Below are positions 29,484-36,572 of a stretch of 64,000 nt of DNA, piece after piece. Made by a program: the position numbers and the translations under genes. Within the stretch, counting starts at the first letter, position 1. Each line of letters begins with the position of its first letter. The stretch spans positions 33,480 to 97,479 of the forward strand of contig JAEYTO010000069.1 in NCBI GenBank assembly GCA_023433925.1. Direction: 5' to 3'. Origin of the DNA: Pseudomonadota bacterium (GTDB taxonomy: Bacteria > Desulfobacterota > Desulfovibrionia > Desulfovibrionales > Desulfovibrionaceae). The notes below the pieces were generated by a model. It saw nothing but the letters and a program-made list of their open reading frames with translations. It was not told where the DNA came from and did no database searches.

Positions 29484-30725
29484 ATGCCAAGCATTAGAAA
29501 GAGCCTTCTACAGCTCGTCTTCTCGGGCTCGTTCATGAAACGCTGGAACGACAAGCTCCGGCCCATGGAGCTGTTCGAGGTGGACAAGCAGGCGCACAAG
29601 ATGATGATCGCTTGGCTCCTGCTCATGGAGAACAGCCGGGGCATGGCGGAGGAGGAGCGGCTGCGGCTCGCCGACCGCCTGATCGAGGGCGGCCTGTTCG
29701 ACTACTTCTTCCGGCTGGTCATCACGGACATCAAGCCGCCGGTCTTCTATCAGATCAAAACCAACCCGGCCCACTACCGCAGGCTCTCCGAGTGGGTGCT
29801 CGCCGAGTTGACTCCGCGCATCCAGACCCTGGGCGAGGACTTCATCGGCCGCATGCGCGAGTACATCTCGGCGCCCGACCACCAGGACCTGGCCGGCCGC
29901 ATCCTGCACGCCTCGCACATCTACGCCAGCCGCTACGAGTTCCATCTCATCAAGGACATGAACCCCTGGGACGAGGAGCTGGAGGAGATCGAGGACGATT
30001 TCTCGGCCATCCTCAAGTCCCACGCCGACCTGCGCGGCATCGCCGAGCTCATGGACGACACCGCGCCGCTGGCGCGCTTCGCCAAGCTTTGCGGTCGGCT
30101 GCGCTTCCAGCGCCGCTGGTCCCAGACCCCGCGCATCCCCGAGACCTCGGTGCTCGGCCACCTGTTCATCGTGGCCGGCTTCGCCTACCTGTTCAGCCTG
30201 GAGATCGGGGCCTGCCGGGCGCGCAGGCTGAACAACTTCTTCACGGGTCTGTTCCACGACCTGCCCGAGCTGCTCACGCGCGACATCATCTCGCCGGTCA
30301 AGCGCAGCGTGGCGGGCATCGGGGACATCATCCGCGAGTACGAGGAGAAGGAACTGGAGCGGCGGGTCTTCGCCAGGCTGTCCTCGGGCGGGCACGAGGA
30401 GATCGTCGAGCGGCTCAAGTATTTCCTCGGCTACCGCCTGGAGCCCGAGTTCGGCAACACGGTGCGCCGGGACGGCGTCGTGGCCGTGGTCAGCTTCGAG
30501 GAGCTTCAGGAGTGGTACAACGACGACCGCTTCGACCCACGGGACGGGGAGCTGGTCAAGCTGTGCGACAACCTTGCCGCGTTCATGGAGGCCTACACGG
30601 CCCTGCGCAACGGCATCACCTCCGACCAGCTCCAGCAGTCACTGTGGCGCATCAAGGCCTTCTACCAGAAAGATTCGTTCAAGAGCGGCGTGCACATCGG
30701 CTCGCTGCTTGCAGATTTCGACTGA
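29484..30725 (+). CDS. HD domain hydrolase
   Basis: A 413-residue protein with an HD-superfamily domain in its second half. The metal-binding pair is in FFTGLFHDLPELLTRDIISPVK (about 249-270), with an earlier His in SVLGHLFIVAGFAYL and a later Asp in KLCDNLAAFMEAY, the layout of YfbR/dGTPase-like HD phosphohydrolases. The N-terminal ~190 residues are a helical region without recognised motifs. Substrate unknown. ATG 29484; ribosome site weak (AAGG 15 bp upstream). Divergent from rplM; a CBS protein follows 165 bp downstream. Confidence 0.75.
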   Translation: MPSIRKSLLQLVFSGSFMKRWNDKLRPMELFEVDKQAHKMMIAWLLLMENSRGMAEEERLRLADRLIEGGLFDYFFRLVITDIKPPVFYQIKTNPAHYRRLSEWVLAELTPRIQTLGEDFIGRMREYISAPDHQDLAGRILHASHIYASRYEFHLIKDMNPWDEELEEIEDDFSAILKSHADLRGIAELMDDTAPLARFAKLCGRLRFQRRWSQTPRIPETSVLGHLFIVAGFAYLFSLEIGACRARRLNNFFTGLFHDLPELLTRDIISPVKRSVAGIGDIIREYEEKELERRVFARLSSGGHEEIVERLKYFLGYRLEPEFGNTVRRDGVVAVVSFEELQEWYNDDRFDPRDGELVKLCDNLAAFMEAYTALRNGITSDQLQQSLWRIKAFYQKDSFKSGVHIGSLLADFD

Positions 30726-30890
30726 TTGCGCGAAATGGGCGCGCCGCTTGCGCGTACGCGGATGCCGGAAGCCGGCGGCGCGCTTGCCCCGGAAAGCCGG
30801 GCCGGGCCTGCCGGCGGCTCGCCGCGCAAGGATGCGGGCGTCCGGCGCCGGGACACCGAACCAAAGCCAAAACCAACGAGGAGAAAGCGA

Positions 30891-31376
30891 ATGCTGCTGC
30901 GCAAACGAGCCTGGGACATCATGCGCAACGAATTTCTGGTCGTCGAGGACAAGACGAGCATGGCCGAGGTCATCACGAAGCTGCGCGAAGCCATCAAGAA
31001 GCAGGCCGACAACGACTTCGTGCTCGTGGTCAAGGAGAACGGCCAGCTCGCCGGCGTGCTCACCGCTCGTGACATGCTGCGCGCCATCGAGGATTGCGTG
31101 CTGCGCGACGAGAACGTGCGCAATGCCGAGGCCACCGACTGGGACAGGGCCTTCGGCAAGGCCTGCACCCTGTGCTGCAACCGGAGCATCAAGGACATCA
31201 TGGAGCGCAAGCCGCCCGTGGTGCGGCCCAATGATCCCATCCTGCTCGTGCTCAACGCCCTGGTGGACGGCAAGGTCCGCTGGGCCGTGGTCGAGGAGGG
31301 CGGCAAGCCCATCGGCGTGGTGGTCATCGGCGACCTGTTCGACGAGATCAGCCGCGAAATGGTCAGCGCGTTCTGA
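30891..31376 (+). CDS. CBS domain pair protein
   Basis: A 162-residue... 161 after removing the stop codon: a stand-alone tandem CBS protein. First CBS about 8-62 (WDIMRNEFLVVEDKTSMAEV, VLVVKENGQLAGVLTARDML), second about 95-155 (IKDIMERKPPVVRPNDPILLVL, AVVEEGGKPIGVVVIGDLFDEI). Between them is CTLCCN, a possible metal or redox Cys cluster. Such pairs bind adenine nucleotides and regulate partners. ATG 30891 after GAGGAGA is chosen over the longer open frame from 30726, which is Arg/Pro-rich. An IS element begins about 12 bp after the stop. Confidence 0.82.
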   Translation: MLLRKRAWDIMRNEFLVVEDKTSMAEVITKLREAIKKQADNDFVLVVKENGQLAGVLTARDMLRAIEDCVLRDENVRNAEATDWDRAFGKACTLCCNRSIKDIMERKPPVVRPNDPILLVLNALVDGKVRWAVVEEGGKPIGVVVIGDLFDEISREMVSAF

Positions 31377-31388
31377 CACATTTTGCAT

Positions 31389-31619
31389 GTATGGACCCGG
31401 CCCCGATGGCAAGAGCTTCTTGAGCGCGTGTGGATCGAATGCAGCCATGTATCCGGCCTGGGTTGTCCCGGCCCTGATGGAATCCGCGCTTCCGCTCCTT
31501 TACAAATCATCGGCCTCTGGGGGCCTTTGCAAATGCCAGGTTCTGCGGAAGCCGGTTCGACCTGTCACGCCATCAATCGTCTCTGCGCATCCGTTGGGAG
31601 GCTCCAAAAAGCTGTTTCT
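31389..31619 (-). ncRNA. Candidate bridge/seeker guide RNA region of the IS element
   Basis: The 231-bp non-coding stretch downstream of the transposase stop is where IS1111-group elements encode their guide RNA. It can form local hairpins, for example GGCC-tctgg-GGGCC near 31512-31525, and two similar blocks occur (CATGTATGGACCCGGCCCC and CATGTATCC...CCCGGCCCTGATGG). No boundary or guide loop could be fixed by eye. Confidence 0.4.
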
Positions 31620-32639
31620 TCAGGCCGCGGCCTTGTACTCCTGGCCCTTGGCCAAAACTGCCCAGATGATGCGGGCCGTCTTGTTGGCCTGCGCGCCGAT
31701 GGCTTTGTGCACACCGCGGCGCGCGGCAACGCTCTGAAGCCAAAGACTTCGTCCGTCCTCCTTGGCCCTGCTGTGGCGGGCAACCGATCTGGACCCGTGC
31801 ATGAGCAGCTTTCGCAGGTAGACGTCGCCTCGCTTGCTCATGCCCAAAAGCCTTTGTCTGCCGCCTGTCGAGTGCTGCCTAGGCACAAGCCCAAGCCAGG
31901 CCGAGAACTCCCGGCCATTGCGGAAATCCTTGCCCTCGCCCACGGCGGCGACCACGGCCGTGGCGGTGAGCACGCCAACGCCGGGAATCGCCAAAAGTCG
32001 CCTGCACGCCTCGGACGCCTTGCCTATTCCAAGCAGGAGCTTGTCGTACTTGGCGACACGCTCGTCCAGCTCCACCAGCTCGGTGTAGAGGTCGGAGAGG
32101 TAGTCTCGTTCAATAAGCGTCAGGCGGTTCTCAAGATCTTCGCAGACTTGCGGAAGATAGGCGCGCACATGCCGTATTCCCTGGGGTATGACGAGCCCAA
32201 GCTCAAGAAGAAGCCCTCTGGCCTGGTTGGCGATGGCGGTTCTGCTGGCGACCAGGCGCTCGCGTATGCGGTGCAGGGCCAGTATGTCCTGCTGCTCCAC
32301 GCTTTTTGTCGGCACAAAGCGCATGCTTGGCCTTGTGACGGCCTCGCAGATAGCCTCGGCGTCGTTGGCGTCGGTCTTGTCCCTTTTGACGTAGGGTTTT
32401 ACGTACTGCGGGGCCATCTGCCTGACTGTGTGGCCAAGCTTCTCGATCTCCCTGGCAAAATAGTGCGCTCCGCCGCAGGCCTCCATGCCCACCAGGCAGG
32501 GCGGCAGGTTGGCGAAAAACGCAAGCACGTTTTCCCTGGAGAGTTTCTTGCGCGCGAGAGCCTTTCCTCGCCGGTCAACGCCATGCACTTGGAAGCTGCG
32601 CTTTGCCAGATCAAGTCCGATGGTGGTAACTCTCGACAT
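31620..32639 (-). CDS. IS110-family transposase
   Basis: A 339-residue DEDD-type recombinase. N-terminal RuvC-like domain: TTIGLDLAKRSFQVHGVD with the first Asp, CLVGMEACGGAHYFARE with the Glu, and KRDKTDANDAEAICEA with the last two Asp. C-terminal Tnp20 domain: LLAIPGVGVLTATAVVAAVG, then RQHSTGGRQRLLGMSKRG and LLMHGSRSV, which contains the candidate catalytic Ser. Length and motifs are complete, with no frameshift. ATG 32639 follows GGAGACG. Encoded within the element bounded at 31389 and 32712. Confidence 0.93.
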   Translation of the reverse strand: MSRVTTIGLDLAKRSFQVHGVDRRGKALARKKLSRENVLAFFANLPPCLVGMEACGGAHYFAREIEKLGHTVRQMAPQYVKPYVKRDKTDANDAEAICEAVTRPSMRFVPTKSVEQQDILALHRIRERLVASRTAIANQARGLLLELGLVIPQGIRHVRAYLPQVCEDLENRLTLIERDYLSDLYTELVELDERVAKYDKLLLGIGKASEACRRLLAIPGVGVLTATAVVAAVGEGKDFRNGREFSAWLGLVPRQHSTGGRQRLLGMSKRGDVYLRKLLMHGSRSVARHSRAKEDGRSLWLQSVAARRGVHKAIGAQANKTARIIWAVLAKGQEYKAAA

Positions 32640-32723
32640 GGGCTCGTCTCCTTCTCGGTTTACTTGTTGTGCTAAATCAAGCCTACCGAGGTATATGGGG
32701 ACGGGTCCATACCATTAAATCAA

Positions 32724-32766
32724 CCGAGAGAGGGCGGCGCCCTCTCTCGGACTCTCTCCCGGCAGG
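32724..32766 (+). repeat. Dispersed GAGAGAGGGC palindromic repeat, copy 3
   Basis: Perfect 12-bp stem CCGAGAGAGGGC (32724-32735) and GCCCTCTCTCGG (32739-32750), loop GGC, then ACTCTCTCCCGGCAGGG. It starts 12 bp from the right repeat of the IS element, and the sequence left of the IS resembles the lead-in of copy 1. Confidence 0.8.
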
Positions 32767-32851
32767 GGCCGCAGGCCCCCGAGTTGAATGGGCGTGTATT
32801 TTCCAGTTCGATTGCAATCTGCTGTAGCCTGTGGCCCAGGCCGTGAACTGG

Positions 32852-32883
32852 CAAGGCCCGCCGGGTGGTCCCGGCGGGCCTTG
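32852..32883. terminator. Strong hairpin after the HD-GYP gene
   Basis: Perfect 14-bp inverted repeat CAAGGCCCGCCGGG (32852-32865) and CCCGGCGGGCCTTG (32870-32883) with loop TGGT, 25 bp past the stop of the minus-strand gene. The T-run is poor, so termination is probable rather than certain. Confidence 0.65.
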
Positions 32884-32907
32884 CTCGTTTCGCGGCAGTG
32901 CGGCCCG

Positions 32908-33963
32908 TCAGGCGGTCGGCGCGGAGGCGTCGAGTTCGCGTGTGGCCACCGGGAGCTTCTTGGTGAGCACCATGGCCTGAAAGACCTTCGTGATCTTGGA
33001 GTCGTAGCGCTTCTCGTCCAGGGCCATCTCCTTGACCGCGAGCTCGGGATCCTTGCCCTGGCTGTAGGGTCGGTCGGCGATCATGGCGCAGTAGGAGTCC
33101 ACCACGGCCGCGAGCCGGCCGACATAGGAGATCTCCGTCTCCTTGAGCTTGTTGGGATAACCCGAGCCGTTCATGCGCTCGTGGTGCTCCAGGACGGCCT
33201 TTTCGGCTTCGGGGAACTTGGCGCCGATCTTGTCCAGGACCTCGTAGCCGAGCTTGGGGTGCTGCAGGAGCTTGGACTGCTCGTCGGGCGTGAGGTTGTT
33301 CGTCTTTTCCCGGATGAAGGCCGGAATCTTGGCCATGCCCACGTCATGGAGGAAGAAGGCCAGGGTCATGTTGTCCAGGGTCTTGCGCGGGATCTCGGGC
33401 TTGGCGAAGTCCTCGGACTGTAGGAGCAGGAAGAGCGCCGCGCCCACGATCCCGCTGTTGACCGAGTGGTTGGCCAGGGTGTGCTTCTTGTGCAGCCGCT
33501 TGATCAGCCCCTTTATGCGGTAAATGTCGCCCACGAGGTACTCGGTCAGCACGAGGACGTCCTCGCGCATGCGCTCGTAGACCGCCTTGACCGGCTGCTC
33601 CAGGAAATGCTCCATGCGCATGGTCAGGGCGTGCATGAAGATGTCGCAGATCTCGCTGGGCTTGAGGTTCTTGTCGATGAGCACGAGGTCGAGCTGGTGA
33701 CTGATGTGCTTGACGTAGATCGGGTGGTCGCTGCGCGAGACGAAGGCGAAGCCTTCCTGCACGAGCCTCTCCAAGTCCTCGACCTGCTCGTTGCTCAGCC
33801 TGTCGCCCACCTTGTAGAAGGGCTCCAGCCGTCCGATGTCCTCGCGGAAGCGGAAGATGTTCAGGGGCGGCCGGTACTTGGAGAAGCTGTTCCGGATGTC
33901 CAGATTGATTTGGTAATATTCTTCGTTGAGGCTGTCGGGGACATCGAGCAGTTTCCTGGCCAT
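32908..33963 (-). CDS. HD-GYP-type phosphodiesterase-like protein
   Basis: A 351-residue protein. The HD-GYP domain occupies about 160-330: LANHSVNSGIVG, FFLHDVGMAKIPAFIRE with the HD pair, QHPKLGYEVL, HHERMNGSGYP (the HHE-NG-GYP form of the signature) and AVVDSYCAMIADRPY. Such domains hydrolyse cyclic di-GMP or related dinucleotides. The N-terminal ~150 residues lack a recognisable receiver or GAF domain (PPLNIFRFREDIGRLEPFYKVG). ATG 33963; no good ribosome site seen. Confidence 0.82.
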   Translation of the reverse strand: MARKLLDVPDSLNEEYYQINLDIRNSFSKYRPPLNIFRFREDIGRLEPFYKVGDRLSNEQVEDLERLVQEGFAFVSRSDHPIYVKHISHQLDLVLIDKNLKPSEICDIFMHALTMRMEHFLEQPVKAVYERMREDVLVLTEYLVGDIYRIKGLIKRLHKKHTLANHSVNSGIVGAALFLLLQSEDFAKPEIPRKTLDNMTLAFFLHDVGMAKIPAFIREKTNNLTPDEQSKLLQHPKLGYEVLDKIGAKFPEAEKAVLEHHERMNGSGYPNKLKETEISYVGRLAAVVDSYCAMIADRPYSQGKDPELAVKEMALDEKRYDSKITKVFQAMVLTKKLPVATRELDASAPTA

Positions 33964-34779
33964 GGCGTGTTCACACCGGTGGTTGCCGCACGGGCCGGAG
34001 CGGCGGTCGAAACCCGCCAGCCGGTCGATCCAGTGCGCTGTTGCGGAAGGTGATCGCGGCAGGTCGCCATTGAAGCGTCTCCCCCCGCGGCTCTGTTAGC
34101 AATATTTCCTACATGCTTGCAAGCCTGCATCGGCTGGTTGGCCGCCCGTAGCCGCAAGCCGCCTGCCTGCGCCACGCCATTATGCGCGCCCGTGATCGCG
34201 CCCGCGGATGCGGATGGAGCTCGGACGCGGCAAGCACGGCCTCGCTCCGGACGCGGATCGACCATGCGGCGCGCGGGTCTGGAGCCGAACTTGGCGCGTC
34301 ATGGGGCGCGAGAGCTGTTCATGCCGACGGATATACATACGTCCCGCACGCAGCGGGATGTGCCGACGCGTGGCCTGAGCGGTTGCGTGTTGGCGAGGGC
34401 GCAAAAGCGCATGCTCCGGCAGGTCCATGAACCGCCCTTGGCTTGGCAAGCCTGGCGGTGACGCATCATGGCGCGGGGCGCGACATGGCCAGACAGGCGC
34501 CTTCGGCATTCATGGATGCCCACGGGCATCGTGAAGATCGTCATGGAGCGGCGGAGCGTCATCCTGTAAGTCCATGTTCATTCCAGGTCATGCTTTCCTG
34601 TCTGAAAACGGTTTTTCCCCATGGCTTCTTAATCACTTCCGCAGGCTTATCCAGGCCCATCCCGTGAAGAGAGCGGCCATTTCTCATGTCAAGTCTCTTT
34701 CTAATTGACAAAATGCCTGGTCTAGCCCAGGAGTGAGTGGGAGAAAGTGGGAATCGGTGGTAGCCGGTAAGGCGGGTGC
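33964..34779. other. Gene-free region upstream of mraZ
   Basis: 816 bp without a supportable gene: short overlapping frames exist on both strands, but none has a recognised motif or a good ribosome site. It contains many short dyads, such as GATGCCC/GGGCATC near 34515-34530. The last 80 bp hold a TTGACA hexamer (34705-34710) and the MraZ-type repeats, so the dcw promoter should lie there. Confidence 0.5.
34738..34762 (+). promoter_or_regulatory. MraZ-box-type direct repeats
   Basis: TGGGA (34738), TGGGA (34748) and TGGTA (34758) are spaced exactly 10 bp apart, 18 bp before mraZ. MraZ proteins bind such tandem TGGG repeats spaced by 5 bases and repress dcw transcription in studied bacteria; autoregulation is inferred. 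Confidence 0.7.
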
Positions 34780-35229
34780 ATGTTCAGGGGCAGGTCGCTG
34801 CGCAATATCGACGCGAAAGGCAGGCTTATGATCCCGCCCGAGTTCCGGGACGAGGTCTTGGCCACCGCCCCTGACGGCAGGCTCATCCTGACCAACCTCG
34901 ACAATGCCGTGTCCTGCTATCCGCTGCACGAGTGGCAGGAGCTGGAGCTAAAGCTCAGCCAAGTGAAGAACGCGAGCCTAGAGTTGCGCAACTTCACCCG
35001 TTTCTTTTTGGGCGGGGCGCAGGACGTGATCCTGGACGGCCAGGGCCGCGTGCTTGTCCCGCCGACACTGCGTGACTACGCCAAGCTGGACAAGGAAGTC
35101 TACATCGTGGGTCTGGGCCGCAAGTTCGAGATATGGGACAAGGCGCGCCACGATGAGCAAATTCTGTCCCAGAAATACGAGGATTTCTCCGCGGCCATCG
35201 CCGCCGCGGGCATAGAGGTGAGTCTGTAA
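34780..35229 (+). CDS. mraZ: Transcriptional regulator MraZ
   Basis: A 149-residue DNA-binding protein with two AbrB-like SpoVT folds. Repeat 1 contains FRGRSLRNIDAKGRLMIPPEFRDEV and repeat 2 ILDGQGRVLVPPTLRDYA; the DAKGR and DGQGR loops are the family signature. First gene of the dcw cluster. It sits just behind three 10-bp-spaced TGGGA-type repeats, its likely operator. ATG 34780 follows AAGG at a normal distance. rsmH follows after 3 bp. Confidence 0.97.
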   Translation: MFRGRSLRNIDAKGRLMIPPEFRDEVLATAPDGRLILTNLDNAVSCYPLHEWQELELKLSQVKNASLELRNFTRFFLGGAQDVILDGQGRVLVPPTLRDYAKLDKEVYIVGLGRKFEIWDKARHDEQILSQKYEDFSAAIAAAGIEVSL

Positions 35230-35232
35230 GCC

Positions 35233-36222
35233 ATGATGCGCGAGGTGGCACGCAAGCAGCAAAGCGAGCACGGTCACATCAGCGTCCTGCTCGCGGAGGT
35301 TCTGGGGTTTCTGGCTCCCAGGCCGGGCGGCCGTTATCTGGACGGCACCCTTGGCCTGGGCGGCCATGCCGAGGCCATTCTTGATCTGGCCGGCCAGGGC
35401 GCGGAGCTGCTCGGGCTGGACCGCGACGCCGTGGCCCTGGAGCGCGCACGGGCCAGGCTGGACCGTTTCGGCGGCGCGGCTCGGCTCGTCCAGGCTCCGT
35501 ACAGCGACTTCGAGGCCGAGATGGACGCGCTGGGCTGGGATCTGCTCGACGGCGCCCTGCTGGACCTGGGAGTGTCCTCGATCCAGCTCGACACGGCCGA
35601 CCGCGGCTTCAGCTTCCTGTCCGACGGGCCGCTGGACATGCGCATGGATCCCGGCAGCGGCGCCGCCCCGGCCTCGCAGATCGTGAACAAGGCCTCGGCG
35701 GAGCGGCTCAAGGAGATCATCCGCGACCTGGGCGAGGAACCCATGGCCGGGCGCATCGCCAGGGCCATCGTCGAGGCCAGGCAGGACAGGGAGATCGAGA
35801 CGACCCTGGAGCTGGCGGCCATCGTGGAGCGCGCCTATCCGGCCAAGTGGCGGCGCACGGCGCGCAACCATCCGGCCACCAGGACCTTCCAGGCCCTGCG
35901 CATGGCCGTGAACCGCGAGCTTGAGGAGCTGGAGGCGTTCCTGGCGCGCATCACGGACCGTCTGCGCATCGGCGGCAGGGTGGCGATCATCTCCTTCCAC
36001 TCCCTGGAGGATCGCCTGGTCAAGCGGGCTTTCCGCGAGGAGGCCAAGGATTGCAGCTGCCCGCGCACGCAGATGGTCTGCGATTGCAGCGGGCCGAAGC
36101 TCAGGCTGCTGACCAAGAAGCCGGTCACGCCCTCGGAGGAGGAGATGGCCGGCAATCCCCGCAGCCGCAGCGCCAAGCTGCGCGCGGCCGAGCGGGTCGA
36201 ACGGAGAGGGGCGCGCTCGTGA
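35233..36222 (+). CDS. rsmH: 16S rRNA (cytosine-1402-N4)-methyltransferase
   Basis: A 329-residue SAM-dependent methyltransferase (MraW) acting on C1402 of 16S rRNA. Seen: HISVLLAEVLGFL, the SAM loop YLDGTLGLGGHAEAIL, DGALLDLGVSSIQLD, FSFLSDGPLDMRMD, RNHPATRTFQALRMAVNRELEEL and AIISFHSLEDRLVKRAFRE. All are standard for RsmH. Two ATG codons open the frame. The stop overlaps the start of the next gene (GTGA). Confidence 0.97.
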   Translation: MMREVARKQQSEHGHISVLLAEVLGFLAPRPGGRYLDGTLGLGGHAEAILDLAGQGAELLGLDRDAVALERARARLDRFGGAARLVQAPYSDFEAEMDALGWDLLDGALLDLGVSSIQLDTADRGFSFLSDGPLDMRMDPGSGAAPASQIVNKASAERLKEIIRDLGEEPMAGRIARAIVEARQDREIETTLELAAIVERAYPAKWRRTARNHPATRTFQALRMAVNRELEELEAFLARITDRLRIGGRVAIISFHSLEDRLVKRAFREEAKDCSCPRTQMVCDCSGPKLRLLTKKPVTPSEEEMAGNPRSRSAKLRAAERVERRGARS

Positions 36223-36506
36223 AGAGCGGCCCCGTGCTGGTCTTGAGCCTGGCCCTGGCCATGCTCCTGGGACTGGGGCTTGTGTGGCTGAACATCGAGC
36301 GCGTCCAGTTGGCCTATGACATGCGCCGGCTGGAATTGGAGGCGCGGGAGTTGGGCGGGCTCGTGGACAAGCTGGGGATTGAGCGCGCCAATCTCCTGGC
36401 GCCGTACAATCTGCGGCGCAAGGCGCCGGAATATGGGCTGCGGCCCGCCAAGACGGGTCAGATCCGGCGGCTGGAGCCGGTCCGGCCCGGACCTGGGGTC
36501 CGCTAG
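36219..36506 (+). CDS. ftsL: FtsL-like cell division protein
   Basis: A 95-residue protein at the ftsL position between rsmH and ftsI. Residues ~5-22 form a membrane helix (VLVLSLALAMLLGLGLVWL), followed by a coiled-coil-like segment (QLAYDMRRLELEARELGGLVDKLGIERA) and PEYGLRPAKTGQIRRL. FtsL proteins share this topology but little sequence, so identification rests on size, topology and position. GTG 36219 overlaps the rsmH stop and follows GGAGAGG. It should act with FtsB and FtsQ at the septum; no ftsB is in the window. Confidence 0.75.
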   Translation: MKSGPVLVLSLALAMLLGLGLVWLNIERVQLAYDMRRLELEARELGGLVDKLGIERANLLAPYNLRRKAPEYGLRPAKTGQIRRLEPVRPGPGVR

Positions 36507-36572
36507 CGGGTGATGTGTTTCCGGGACATGGCCGGCCACGGCGCCGGCCTTTGGCAATGAGGAAGGTCTCGT

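Larger units (their letters stand above)
31389..32712 (-). mobile_element. IS110-family (IS1111-like) insertion sequence
   Basis: An 11-bp inverted repeat GTATGGACCCG (31389-31399) is matched in opposite orientation at 32702-32712, bracketing an IS110-family transposase gene. The exact ends may lie a few bases outside, as IS1111-group repeats are subterminal. The non-coding part downstream of the transposase (231 bp) is longer than that upstream (73 bp), which fits the IS1111 layout. No target duplication is evident, as expected for the family. The gene is intact, so the element may be active. Confidence 0.85.

Noticed and set aside
30726..30890. A 55-codon N-terminal extension of the CBS protein
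   Set aside because: Arg/Pro/Gly-rich, and ATG 30891 has a good GAGGAGA ribosome site and starts right at the first CBS domain.
34117..34509. Overlapping frames on both strands in the gap before mraZ
   Set aside because: Neither translation has hydrophobic core patterns, motifs or a ribosome site; treated as non-coding.
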